DNA from: Amycolatopsis coloradensis | GTDB lineage: Bacteria; Actinomycetota; Actinomycetes; Mycobacteriales; Pseudonocardiaceae | NCBI RefSeq assembly: GCF_037997115.1 | Contig: NZ_CP150484.1 | Location: 302,189 to 345,068, forward strand | DNA length: 42,880 nucleotides | Direction of reading: 5' to 3' | In this document: piece by piece, positions 14,908-27,052 of the stretch | How positions within the stretch are numbered: position 1 is the first letter of the stretch | Layout: the number at the start of each line of letters is the position of its first letter | Made by a program: the position numbers and the translations under genes | The notes under the pieces: generated by a model | The model's input: only the letters and a program-made list of their open reading frames with translations | What the model was told of the DNA's origin: nothing | Databases searched by the model: none

Positions 14908-16506
14908 ATGGACTCCCTCGTCGCGGATGTGGTGATCGTGGGTTTCGGTGCGGCCGGCGCCTGTGCGGCGATCGAGGCCGCCGATGCCGGTGCCCGGGTA
15001 CTGGTGCTGGACCGCTTCTCCGGCGGTGGCGCGAGCGCGGTCAGTGGCGGTGTCGTCTACGCCGGGGGCGGGACGGCGCGGCAGCGGGACGCGGGCGTCG
15101 ACGACAGTGTCGACGCGATGTACGACTACCTGCGGCTCGAGGTCGGCGACGTCGTCTCGGAGGAGACCCTGCGGCGTTTCTGTGCGGGCAGCACGGAGAT
15201 GATCTCCTGGCTGGAAGGCAACGGCGTGCCTTTCGAGGGCAGTCTGTGCCCGTACAAGACGTCGTACCCGAGCGACGAGCACTATCTGTACTACTCGGGC
15301 AGCGAGGCGGCGGGCGGTTTCCGTGACGCCGCCAAGCCCGCACCGCGCGGACATCGCGTCAAGGGGCCGGGCACTTCGGGAAAACTGCTGATGAAACGGC
15401 TCATGGAGGCGGTCCGGAGCCGCGGGATCCAGGTGCTGCCGCAGACCGCCGCGCGGAACCTCATCGTCGACGAGGACGGGACCGTGACCGGTGTCGTCGT
15501 CTCGTCTTTGCGGGACGCTCCCGCTCGCGTGCGGGCCGCGCACCGGAGGCTGTCGGCGTATGCCGCCAAACCGGGGATCTACGTGCCCTCGCTGCGGAAG
15601 TCGCTGCACCGGCGAGCGGAGCGGATCGAGCGGCGCTACGGCCGTGAGCTGCGGATTTCCGCTTCGCGCGGAGTCGTTCTCGCGGCGGGCGGCTTCATCG
15701 CGAACCGCGAGATGGTGCGCGAGCACGCGCCCGCGTATCGCGGCGGACTGGCGCTCGGTACGTCGGCCGACGACGGTTCCGGCATCCGGATGGGGATCGA
15801 GGCGGGCGGGGCGACCGCCGAACTCGGGCGGATCTCGGCCTGGCGGTTCATCACCCCGCCGTCGGCGTTCCTCGGCGGCCTGCTCGTGGACGAGACGGGC
15901 GGCCGGATCATCGACGAGTCCCGGTACGGCGCGGCCGTCGGCGAACGCATGATCACCGGACACGAAGGGCGTGGCTGGCTCCTGGTCGACGACGCCATCG
16001 TCCGGGAGGTCCGGCGGGACGCGCGCGGGCAAAGTCAATGGTTCCAAGGACTTCAGGTGCGGTACCTGCTGCGGCGGCGCGTCGTCGCCGGTTCGCTCGA
16101 CGAGGTCGCGCGCAAGGCCGGCGTCGATCCCGGCGGGCTGGCCGCCAGTGTCGAGGCGGCGAGGTCCGGCGCGGATCCGACGGGTAAACCCGCGGAGTTC
16201 GCGCGGCCGCTGGATCAGGGGCCGTACTCGCTGATCGATGTCTCGATCAAGCCGAACCTGGGCTATCCGTGCCCGATGCTGACGCTGGGCGGCCTGGTCG
16301 TCGACGAGGAGACCGGGGCGGTGCGCTCCGCCGCCGGCGCCCCGATTCGCGGGCTGTACGCGGCTGGCCGTACCGCGGTGGGAATCTGTTCTAGGTCCTA
16401 CGTGAGCGGTCTGTCGCTGGCCGACTGCGTGTTTTCCGGGCGGCGTGCCGGACTGCACAGTGCCCTCGACCGGGGATCGGTCGACAAAAACGAGAACGTG
16501 TTCTAG
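14908..16506 (+). CDS. KstD-like FAD-binding dehydrogenase (fumarate reductase/succinate dehydrogenase flavoprotein family)
   Basis: 532 residues. VADVVIVGFGAAGACAAIEA (5-24) is the FAD fold, SGGVVYAGGG the second flavin contact, and IRGLYAAGRTAVGI with SYVSGLSLADCVFSGRRAG the C-terminal FAD block. It belongs to the broad KstD/FRD superfamily. Sequence and length differ from the kstD gene next door, and the typical KstD YHPEAPGG segment is absent. Candidate roles are a delta4(5alpha)-ketosteroid dehydrogenase or another steroid-ring dehydrogenase. The choice is not supported by a motif I can name. Flanked by KstR-like sites on both sides, it is almost certainly sterol-induced. Its stop codon lies inside the next operator. 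Confidence 0.8.
   Translation: MDSLVADVVIVGFGAAGACAAIEAADAGARVLVLDRFSGGGASAVSGGVVYAGGGTARQRDAGVDDSVDAMYDYLRLEVGDVVSEETLRRFCAGSTEMISWLEGNGVPFEGSLCPYKTSYPSDEHYLYYSGSEAAGGFRDAAKPAPRGHRVKGPGTSGKLLMKRLMEAVRSRGIQVLPQTAARNLIVDEDGTVTGVVVSSLRDAPARVRAAHRRLSAYAAKPGIYVPSLRKSLHRRAERIERRYGRELRISASRGVVLAAGGFIANREMVREHAPAYRGGLALGTSADDGSGIRMGIEAGGATAELGRISAWRFITPPSAFLGGLLVDETGGRIIDESRYGAAVGERMITGHEGRGWLLVDDAIVREVRRDARGQSQWFQGLQVRYLLRRRVVAGSLDEVARKAGVDPGGLAASVEAARSGADPTGKPAEFARPLDQGPYSLIDVSIKPNLGYPCPMLTLGGLVVDEETGAVRSAAGAPIRGLYAAGRTAVGICSRSYVSGLSLADCVFSGRRAGLHSALDRGSVDKNENVF
16492..16505. promoter_or_regulatory. KstR-like operator upstream of hsaA
   Basis: GAGAACGTGTTCTA, identical to the site at 14878-14891, overlaps the 3' end of the flavoprotein gene and lies 44 bp before the hsaA ATG. 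It suggests that hsaADCB has its own KstR-controlled promoter in addition to read-through. Confidence 0.7.
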
Positions 16507-16549
16507 TCTTGGACTTGGTTCACCGAGTACGGCGAGAGAGGGAACGCAT

Positions 16550-20041
<3,492 letters not shown>

Positions 20042-21131
20042 TCGGCTCACCGGCTTCGTGCAGACTGCGCAACGCGAGTGAGTAGGACTCGATGAGCCCG
20101 GTCTCGTGGTACGGGACGCCGATCTCCGCGCAGTATCCTTGAACGATGGGCCGGGCGCGGCGAAGATGCGGCGATGGCATGCTCGGGAACAAGTGGTGCT
20201 CGATCTGGTAGTTGAGCCCGCCGAGCGCGACGTCGACGATCCTGCCGCCGCGGACGTTGCGTGACGTGAGCACCTGCTTGCGGAGGAAGTCGAGTTCGGT
20301 GTCGCCGGACAGGATCGGCATCCCCTTGTGGTTGGGTGCGAAGATCGATCCCATGTAGACGCCCCACAGTGCTTTGTGGACGATGAAGAAGACGAGCGCC
20401 TTGCCGGGGGAGAGGACCACGAGCAGCGCGCTGAAGTAGAGCGCGAAATGCGCCAGCAGCAAGGCCGCTTCGAGCCCGCGCCGCCGGAGGCCCGGCTTCG
20501 CGACCGCGCGGATCCCGGAGAAGTGCAGGTTCAAGCCTTCGAGGGTGAGCAACGGGAAGAACAGGAACGCCTGGTAACGGCCGATGAACCGGGGGAGGCC
20601 CTTGCTGGCCCGCGCCTGGTCCTTCGACCACACGAGGATGTCCGGATCGACGTCGGGGTCGAGGTCCTCGTGGTTCGGGTTCGCGTGGTGACGGGTGTGC
20701 TTGTCCATCCACCAGCCGTAACTCATGCCGACACCGAGGTTCCCCGCGATCCGCCCGGCGATCTCGCTCGGACGGCGGGTGCGGAACACCTGCCGGTGCG
20801 CGAGATCGTGCGACAGCAACGCGATCTGGCCGAACATCACCGCCTGGAAGACGGCGATCCCCAGCTGCCACCAGGAATCCCCGATCGCGAAGAAGGCGAT
20901 CCAGCCGGAAACGAAGAGAGTGGCGACCAGGCCGATGCGGAAGGCGTAGTAGCCGGGACGGCGGTCGAGGAGGCCCGCTTCGCTGACGCGGCGGGACAGA
21001 CGGGCGAAATCACTGCCTGTGCGGAGGTTTGCGGTCACCGTGGTGAGTCTGGTCCGGGGCGGGGGTGGGGTGAATGCGGTGCGCCGGTGGGTTGGTGCGG
21101 GGGTTCGCCCTACCTTGGGATGCGAGCGGCC

Positions 21132-21180
21132 CGTTCATGAAGGAATTGGGACACTCAACGTCCCGATTCCTTCATGAACG
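21132..21180. terminator. 20-bp hairpin followed by a T run
   Basis: CGTTCATGAAGGAATTGGGA (21132-21151) pairs with 21161-21180 around a 9-base loop, with a single G-T wobble on one face. AGATTTTT follows at 21181-21187, giving the form of a rightward intrinsic terminator. No rightward gene ends just before it, because the desaturase is transcribed leftward from 21038. It may be a repeat element or shield the divergent region. Confidence 0.5.
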
Positions 21181-21212
21181 AGATTTTTCGCGCGTGGCAG
21201 GACCTTTCGTGC

Positions 21213-21423
21213 AGCGTGACGGCTGATCTTGTCGGTGGCCTCACGCATGGTGGGCGGGTGCGAAGAGGAACTTGGGCGTCACACCCCCTGCTCACCGCTC
21301 CGGATCACCCGGAGGTGGTCCGCGCGGCCGAGCTCGAAGCGATCGGTGTTCCGCGCCGGACGAGCTGCGGGCGGCGTTCCGCACCGCGGAAGCCCGCCCT
21401 CGCCCGCATGTCCTGGCCGCTTA
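21213..21423 (+). pseudogene. possible frameshifted 3' gene remnant
   Basis: The 388 bp between the desaturase start and the SnoaL gene contain coding-looking sequence split between frames. One frame reads HPLLTAPDHPEVVRAAELEA up to about base 21355. The second, from 21356, reads PDELRAAFRTAEARPRPHVL and ends at a TAG at 21421-21423. Neither has a convincing start. A frameshifted remnant is possible and I recognise no family. Left boundary approximate. Confidence 0.25.
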
Positions 21424-21426
21424 GCC

Positions 21427-21795
21427 CTACGACCCCGCGGCAGCCTCCCTCGCCGCATCGAACGGAGCCCGGTCGAACACGATCCGCAACTCCACGATCT
21501 TCCCCTCCCGCACCGTCAGCAGCTCGGCCCCGGGCGCGCTCGCCACCGGCAGGGTCGCCGTGTCGTACATCAGCAACGCGGTCGTCTCGTCCCCGAACGC
21601 CGAAAGCAGGGTCGAGCCGGTCAGGATCTCGGTGAACGGGCCCATGAACCCGCGAAACGCCTCCGCGCCGGAAAGGGGCCCGCCGGGCGTGTGGCAGGCG
21701 ATGTCGTCGGCGACGTAGGTCATCGCCTTCTCGAAGTCCTTGCCCGTCCACGCGCGGTGGTAGGAGAGCGCGACATCCAAGGCGGGACTGGTCAT
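21427..21795 (-). CDS. SnoaL/NTF2-like small protein
   Basis: 122 residues in the NTF2-like alpha+beta cone fold. The signature is YHRAWTGKDFEKAMTYVADDI followed by the beta-rich AELLTVREGKIVELRIVFDRAP ending. Members bind small hydrophobic ligands, act as isomerases or cyclases, or serve as accessory domains of ECF sigma factors. It is divergent from a sigma factor that itself carries such a domain, hinting at a functional pair. Ligand unknown. Confidence 0.8.
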   Translation of the reverse strand: MTSPALDVALSYHRAWTGKDFEKAMTYVADDIACHTPGGPLSGAEAFRGFMGPFTEILTGSTLLSAFGDETTALLMYDTATLPVASAPGAELLTVREGKIVELRIVFDRAPFDAAREAAAGS

Positions 21796-21883
21796 GATGG
21801 TTCCTTTCGTCGGTCTTCACCCCGTCAGACACCACCCCCGCCCCGAACGGAACGGTGCACCGCGAAAGTGACACGATCGGCTC

Positions 21884-22783
21884 ATGAGGGCGATGGGAGA
21901 CCAGGACTTTCGCGAGCTCACCGACACCTATCGGCACGAGCTCCACCTGCACTGTTACCGGATCCTCGGCTCCCTCACCGACGCCGAGGACGCCGTCCAG
22001 GAGACGCTCCTCGCCGCTTGGAAGGGCATCGACGGCTTCGAGGGGCGCTCATCGCTTCGCACGTGGCTGTACCGCATCGCCACCAACCGCTGCCTCAACG
22101 CTCTGAGGGACGCGGGCCGCCGTCGCCCGCCCGAGCCGGTGCCGCCGTTCGACCCGCCGGAGCCGAGCCGCCGCGGCGAGGTGACCTGGTTACAGGCGTA
22201 CCCGGACGAACTCGCCGACAGTGAGCCCGGCCCCGAAGCGCGCTACAGCACCAAGGAGGCGATAGAGCTCGCCTTCATCACCGGACTCCAGCTCCTCCCG
22301 CCGAGACAAGCCGCCGCTCTCGTCCTGCGTGACGTCCTGTGCTTCCCCGCCGGTGAGGTCGCGAGCATGCTCGGCACCACCGAGACGGCGGTCAAAGGCA
22401 TCCTTCAGCGCGCCCGCGCCTCCCTCGACAAGCATCGCGAGAGCGCCGGGCACCGGCCGTCACCCGACGAACGCGCGCTGACCAGGCGATTCGCCGACGC
22501 GTTCACCGCGGGCGACCTCGACGGCGTCCTGAGCCTGCTCACCGACGACGCCTGGCTCGCCATGCCGCCGGCGCCTCACGAGTACCACGGTCTCGAAGCG
22601 ATCGCGGGCTTCCTCCGCGTCACCATGGCCATTCCCGTGGAGGGTTTCACCATGACCCCGGCACGGGCCAACAACCAGCCCGCCTTCGCCTGTCGTCACG
22701 GTGAGACACCGGCCGGACTGATGGTCCTCACCCTCGACGGTGATCGCGTCCGTGCCATCACCCGGTTCCTGGATCAGAAGTAG
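21884..22783 (+). CDS. SigG-like ECF sigma factor with C-terminal SnoaL-like domain
   Basis: 299 residues. Region 2 includes HCYRILGSLTDAEDAVQETLLAAWKG (about 24-50) and region 4 LPPRQAAALVLRDVLCFPAGEVASMLG with the TETAVKGILQRAR helix (about 138-180). From about 195 an NTF2/SnoaL-like extension ends in ALMVLTLDG-like beta strands. This layout is that of mycobacterial SigG and related sigma factors with a built-in regulatory domain and no zinc anti-sigma factor. The start may be ATG at 21884 or 21893. Target promoters unknown. Ends 10 bp inside the convergent HIT gene. Confidence 0.87.
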   Translation: MRAMGDQDFRELTDTYRHELHLHCYRILGSLTDAEDAVQETLLAAWKGIDGFEGRSSLRTWLYRIATNRCLNALRDAGRRRPPEPVPPFDPPEPSRRGEVTWLQAYPDELADSEPGPEARYSTKEAIELAFITGLQLLPPRQAAALVLRDVLCFPAGEVASMLGTTETAVKGILQRARASLDKHRESAGHRPSPDERALTRRFADAFTAGDLDGVLSLLTDDAWLAMPPAPHEYHGLEAIAGFLRVTMAIPVEGFTMTPARANNQPAFACRHGETPAGLMVLTLDGDRVRAITRFLDQK

Positions 22784-23181
22784 CCCGCCAGGCGGCGGCA
22801 GAGCCTGGCGATGTCGATGACCGGCGCGCCCGTCCACGAAGGGCCGTCCATCCACCCGATCTCTTCGGGCGTTCCCTGATGCCGTACGAAAACGTGCTGG
22901 TGGAAATGCGCGACACTCCGCCCGGCGATGGCGGAGAACACGTGCTCCGGAGCCAGTTCCGCGCGCAGGCCCCTGGCCGCGCACCAGGCCGCTCGCGAAA
23001 CCGCCCAGACCTCGTCCGAGGTCAGCTCGTCCAGCGCCGCCACGTGCCGCCGGGTTTCGACGAACAGATACCCGGGGAAGCCGCCGGGCCGGTGCGACAC
23101 GACGACCGCGTCCCCGGCCCAGACCACCGGCCCGACCAGCGGGCCGTCGCCACGGTGCTTGGCACAGATCGCGCACTCCAC
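22774..23181 (-). CDS. HIT-family nucleotide hydrolase/transferase
   Basis: About 135 residues with the active-site motif HFHQHVF (HxHxHxx) and an N-terminal CAICAKH zinc-type pair. It cleaves or transfers nucleotidyl groups; the substrate is undetermined. The GTG at 23181 is the start nearest the family N-terminus, 4 bp after the fadE33 stop, so it could be the last gene of the KstR2 operon. No HIT protein is known in sterol degradation. The start is uncertain. Confidence 0.78.
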   Translation of the reverse strand: MECAICAKHRGDGPLVGPVVWAGDAVVVSHRPGGFPGYLFVETRRHVAALDELTSDEVWAVSRAAWCAARGLRAELAPEHVFSAIAGRSVAHFHQHVFVRHQGTPEEIGWMDGPSWTGAPVIDIARLCRRLAGYF

Positions 23182-23185
23182 CGGC

Positions 23186-24157
23186 TCACGATAACGGCGG
23201 CCGCACTCGCGCGAGGTGGTCCGCAGGCGAGCCGAACAGGTGCGCCGCGCCATGCGCCCGCTTGAAATAGCGGTGCGCCGGATGCTCCCAGGTGATCGCG
23301 ATCCCGCCGTGCAGCTGGATCATTTCACCCGCCACCGTCGCCAGCGCCTCCGAACAATGCACCTTCGCCGCCGCGGCCAGCCTGCTCGACTCCGGAGCCG
23401 CGTAAGCCGCGGAACGCGCGGTCTCCACCAGGACGTGGAGATCCGCCATCCGGTGCTTCAACGCCTGGAATCCACCGATCGGCCTGCCGAACTGGTGCCG
23501 CTGCTTGCTGTACTCCACCGTCAGCTCGAACGCCCGCGCCGCGGCCCCGGCCTGTTCGGCGGCCAGGACGGCGCACGCGACGTCCCGCAGCGCGCCGAGG
23601 TCGACGGGGCCGATCAGCCGGGCGGGGGCGCTGTCGAAACGAACCCTGGCCAGCCGCCGGGTTTCGTCCATCGCCGCAGTCCGCTCTCGCCGCGCATCGG
23701 TGACTTCGTACAGCGAGCCGTCAGCCACGACCAGGAGGATCTCGGCCTCGTCTCCGTGGAGGACGTAGTGCGCCTCACCCTCCACCGCGGAGTCGGCGAC
23801 GCGGCAGGCGGGAGCATCCCAGCGACCTTCGGCATCGGTCCAGGCCACCGCGCCGACGACACCTTCGGCGAGGCGGGGGAGCAGACGGTCGCAGGCCTCG
23901 TCATTGCTCGCGGCCAGGACGGCGTGCACGGCGAGCACGGCCGAGCCGAGGAACGGGACGTCGGCGAGGACCCTGCCCAGTTCTTCGGCGACCACCTGCA
24001 GTTCCGTCGTCCCGGCGCCGAGCCCGCCGAACCGCTCGGGAACGGCCAACGCCGCCACACCGATCTGCTCGCACAGCTCGGGCCAGGGATCCGCTTCCCG
24101 GTCCAGCAGTTTCCGCACGCTGTCGCGCAGCGCGTCCTGCTCGGCGGTGAACGTCAT
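23186..24157 (-). CDS. fadE33: acyl-CoA dehydrogenase FadE33-like
   Basis: 323 residues, short ACAD subunit with the C-terminal KQRHQFGRPIGGFQALKHRMAD block and LHGGIAITWEHPAHRYFKRAHG ending. In the KstR2 regulon of mycobacteria, FadE31, FadE32 and FadE33 lie together and act on C/D-ring CoA intermediates. Assignment follows that order. ATGA overlap with fadE32. The exact substrate of each subunit cannot be read from sequence. Confidence 0.82.
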   Translation of the reverse strand: MTFTAEQDALRDSVRKLLDREADPWPELCEQIGVAALAVPERFGGLGAGTTELQVVAEELGRVLADVPFLGSAVLAVHAVLAASNDEACDRLLPRLAEGVVGAVAWTDAEGRWDAPACRVADSAVEGEAHYVLHGDEAEILLVVADGSLYEVTDARRERTAAMDETRRLARVRFDSAPARLIGPVDLGALRDVACAVLAAEQAGAAARAFELTVEYSKQRHQFGRPIGGFQALKHRMADLHVLVETARSAAYAAPESSRLAAAAKVHCSEALATVAGEMIQLHGGIAITWEHPAHRYFKRAHGAAHLFGSPADHLARVRPPLS

Positions 24158-25083
24158 GACAGCACCCGCTCCCGGTGGAACCTCGGCGTGCCCCAGGCGC
24201 CGACCAGCGCGCGGACCCTGGTCAGCCGCAGGCCGAGCGCGTGTTCGGCGGTGTAGCCGATCGCACCGTGCACCTGCAGCCCGGTCCGGGCGGCGAGGTG
24301 CGCGGCGTCACCGCACGCCACCTTGGCCGCGGAGACGTCGCGCCGGTCCAGCGTTACGGCCGCGCCGAACAGCAGCGGTTCGGCCAGCGCGAGCCCGGTC
24401 GCGACATCCGCGAGCAGGTGTTTGACCGCCTGGTAGCCGCCGATCTCACGGCCGTACTGCTTGCGTTGTGCGGCATACGCGACAGACGTGTCGAGCAGCC
24501 ACCGTCCCGTGCCGAGGAGTTGCGCCGCGGTGGCGAGACAGCCCAGTTCGAACGCGTGCTCCGCGTCGAGCGCCGTGCCGAGATCGTCCCCGGCCACAGG
24601 CTGGAACAACCGGCGCGAACCATCCACAGAGGACAAAAGAGCGCCGGGAGTGAACGCGCGCAGCCTGCCTTTCTCGACGGCCAACCGCGCGTCCGCGACG
24701 TCGGAATCCAAGGCGTACGGCACATGCGGCGCGAAAGCCACCGACGCCAGCGTCTCGCCGGACGCGACCGACGTCAGCAGTTCGTCGTCGAGCAGGGACG
24801 GCAGGACGGCCACGGTGTCGGTCCACGGCCCGGGAACGCAGTGATAGCCGAGGCGTTCGAAGCCGACGGCCAGATCCACCGGCGTGGCGCCGAAACCGTC
24901 GTACTTCTCGGGGACCGCCAGCGCGGTCACGCCGAGTTCCGCCAGCCGCCGCCAGATCTTGAGGCCGGGGCCGTGATCACCAGCGGCCCAGGACCGATTT
25001 GCCGAATCCGTGTCCACACCGGACAGAAGATCGTGCAGGCTGCGGGAGAACTGCTCCTGCTCGCCGGAGAGCGCGAACCTCAT
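24154..25083 (-). CDS. fadE32: acyl-CoA dehydrogenase FadE32-like
   Basis: 309 residues, short ACAD with QRKQYGREIGGYQAVKHLLAD and a C-terminal QVHGAIGYTAEHALGLRLTRVR segment. The start at 25083 overlaps the fadE31 stop by ATGA; the longer open frame upstream is arginine-rich and non-coding. Probably forms a heteromeric dehydrogenase with a neighbouring FadE, as paired short/long subunits do in steroid-degrading actinobacteria. Matches Rv3563 in order. Confidence 0.82.
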   Translation of the reverse strand: MRFALSGEQEQFSRSLHDLLSGVDTDSANRSWAAGDHGPGLKIWRRLAELGVTALAVPEKYDGFGATPVDLAVGFERLGYHCVPGPWTDTVAVLPSLLDDELLTSVASGETLASVAFAPHVPYALDSDVADARLAVEKGRLRAFTPGALLSSVDGSRRLFQPVAGDDLGTALDAEHAFELGCLATAAQLLGTGRWLLDTSVAYAAQRKQYGREIGGYQAVKHLLADVATGLALAEPLLFGAAVTLDRRDVSAAKVACGDAAHLAARTGLQVHGAIGYTAEHALGLRLTRVRALVGAWGTPRFHRERVLS

Positions 25084-26213
25084 CGAGCCCCCTTCGGCAG
25101 GCCGAGCAGCCGTTCGGCGACGATGGACCGCTGGATCTGGTCGGTCCCGCCGTAGATCGGCCCCGCCAGGGAGAACAGCCAGCCGTCGCTCCAGGCGCCC
25201 CGCAGTTCGGCGTCCGGGCCGAGGATGTCGAGCGCGGTTTCGTGCAGGGCGACGTCGAGGTGCGACCAGAACAGCTTGTTGACACTCGATTCCGGGCCGA
25301 GCTCGGCACCGTCCGACAGCCGGGTGACCGTGCCCAACGTGTACAGCTGATAGGCCCGCGCGCCGATCCACGCGTCGGCGACCCGGTCCGCGGTGTGCGC
25401 CGGACGTCCGGCGTCGTGCCAGAGCGAGACCAGCCGGTCGGCCGCGGCGAGGAACCGGCCGGGACTGCGCAAGGACAGGCCGCGTTCGTTGTTCGCGGTC
25501 GTCATCGCGACCCGCCAGCCCTCGCCCGGCGCGCCGATCACGTCCTGGTCGGGGACGAAGACGTCGTCGAAGAAGATCTCGGCGAACCCCGGTTCGCCGT
25601 CCAGCTGGGGGATCGGTCGGACGGTGACGCCCTCGGCTCGCAGATCCACCATCAGATAGATGAGTCCCTTGTGCCGCACCGAGTCCGGGTCGCTACGGAA
25701 CAGGCCGAACGCGCGGTCGGCGAACGTCGCCCGCGAACTCCACGTCTTCTGCCCGCTGACCCGCCAGCCGCCGTCGCAGCGGGTCGCGGTGCTCCGCAGG
25801 GCGGCGATGTCGCTGCCCGCCTCGGGTTCCGACCACGCCTGCGCCCAGACTTCCTCGGAGCGCGCCATCTTCGGCAGGATGCGGCGCTGCTGCTCTTCCG
25901 TGCCATGGGAGAACAGCGTCGGCGCCAGCATGAAGATGCCGTTCTGGTTGACCCGCAACGGTGCTCCCGCGGCGTAGTACTCCTCCTCGAACAGCACCCA
26001 CTCCAGCAGGCTCGCGTCCCGCCCGCCGAACTCGCGCGGCCACGAGACGACGGACCAGCGGGCGTCGGCCAACCGGCATTCCCACTCGCGGTGCTGCGCG
26101 AATCCTTCGGCGGTGTCGAACGACTTCAGCGGCTCGGCGGGAACGTTCGCGGCGAGCCAGGCGCGGGCTTCGTCACGGAAGGCGAGCGTGCGCTCGTCGA
26201 GATCGAGATCCAT
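25080..26213 (-). CDS. fadE31: acyl-CoA dehydrogenase FadE31-like
   Basis: 377 residues, full-length ACAD with WSEPEAGSDIAALRSTA, SGQKTWSSRATFADRAFGLFR and the C-terminal IYGGTDQIQRSIVAERLLGLP. The YEGT catalytic Glu of medium-chain dehydrogenases is replaced by Gly, as in FadE29 and FadE30 here. Corresponds by order to Rv3562. ATGA overlaps at both ends place it in a tightly coupled KstR2 operon. Confidence 0.84.
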   Translation of the reverse strand: MDLDLDERTLAFRDEARAWLAANVPAEPLKSFDTAEGFAQHREWECRLADARWSVVSWPREFGGRDASLLEWVLFEEEYYAAGAPLRVNQNGIFMLAPTLFSHGTEEQQRRILPKMARSEEVWAQAWSEPEAGSDIAALRSTATRCDGGWRVSGQKTWSSRATFADRAFGLFRSDPDSVRHKGLIYLMVDLRAEGVTVRPIPQLDGEPGFAEIFFDDVFVPDQDVIGAPGEGWRVAMTTANNERGLSLRSPGRFLAAADRLVSLWHDAGRPAHTADRVADAWIGARAYQLYTLGTVTRLSDGAELGPESSVNKLFWSHLDVALHETALDILGPDAELRGAWSDGWLFSLAGPIYGGTDQIQRSIVAERLLGLPKGAR

Positions 26214-27052
26214 CAGGAGGTCCTGTTCGCGTCACGCATCGAGCGCGCGTCCTGCCCGCCCAGCGAGTCACCGCCGGAAACCTCGGCGTTGTGCGCGTGC
26301 GCGAAGTGGTGCAGCCCGAACACCGAGTCCATTCCGGACCGAAGACCCATCAAGTCCTCGGCCTGGTTCACGGCCTTCTTGGCGAGCGCGAGCCCCATCC
26401 GCGGCATCACCGCGACCTTCTCCGCCAGCGCCATCGTCTCGGTTTCGAGGTCGGCGCGCGGGACGACGCGGTTCAGCATGCCCCATTCCTTGGCCTGCCG
26501 CGCCGTGAAGCGCTCACCGGTGAACAACACTTCCTTGGCCGCGCGCGGACCGAGGACCCAGGGGTGCGCGAAGTACTCGACACCGGGAATCCCCATGCGC
26601 ACCACTGGATCGGCGAAGAACGCGTCGTCGGAGGCGACGATCATGTCGCAGACCCACGCCAGCATCAGTGCCCCCGCGATGCACGCGCCCTGCACGCTCG
26701 CGATGGTCGGCTTCGGGATCTCGCGCCACCTTCGGCACATGCCGAGGTAGACCTCGGACTCGCGGGCGAACCGCTGATCGCCGCCCTCAGCGCCGACATG
26801 GTCCCACCACAGGACCGCCTTGCGCTCGAAGGAGATGTCCACGTCGCGCTCCGGCGTCCCGATGTCGTGCCCGGCGGAGAAATGCTTCCCGGCGCCGGCC
26901 AGCACGATCACCTTGACCTCGGGATCGTCGACGGCGCGGGTGAACGCGGCGTCGAGCGCGTAGGTCATCGCCGAGTTCTGCGCGTTCCGGTACTCCGGCC
27001 GGTTCATCGTGACGACGGCCACCGGCCCGCGCCGCTCGTACTCGACGGTCAT
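26213..27052 (-). CDS. crotonase-superfamily protein lacking both hydratase glutamates
   Basis: 279 residues with the crotonase oxyanion segments GKHFSAGHDI (55-64) and QGACIAGALMLAWVCDM (121-137). In rat enoyl-CoA hydratase the catalytic Glu144 and Glu164 occupy the GCELA and QPEI segments. Here those positions read Met130 (GALMLA) and Val150 (ADPVV), with the same 20-residue spacing, so ordinary hydration is unlikely. Other crotonases act as hydrolases, isomerases or decarboxylases, and ring-D opening in this pathway uses a crotonase (EchA20). This protein sits between fadE31 and fadD3, where M. tuberculosis has none. ATGA coupling on both sides. The function is not inferred further. Confidence 0.8.
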   Translation of the reverse strand: MTVEYERRGPVAVVTMNRPEYRNAQNSAMTYALDAAFTRAVDDPEVKVIVLAGAGKHFSAGHDIGTPERDVDISFERKAVLWWDHVGAEGGDQRFARESEVYLGMCRRWREIPKPTIASVQGACIAGALMLAWVCDMIVASDDAFFADPVVRMGIPGVEYFAHPWVLGPRAAKEVLFTGERFTARQAKEWGMLNRVVPRADLETETMALAEKVAVMPRMGLALAKKAVNQAEDLMGLRSGMDSVFGLHHFAHAHNAEVSGGDSLGGQDARSMRDANRTS

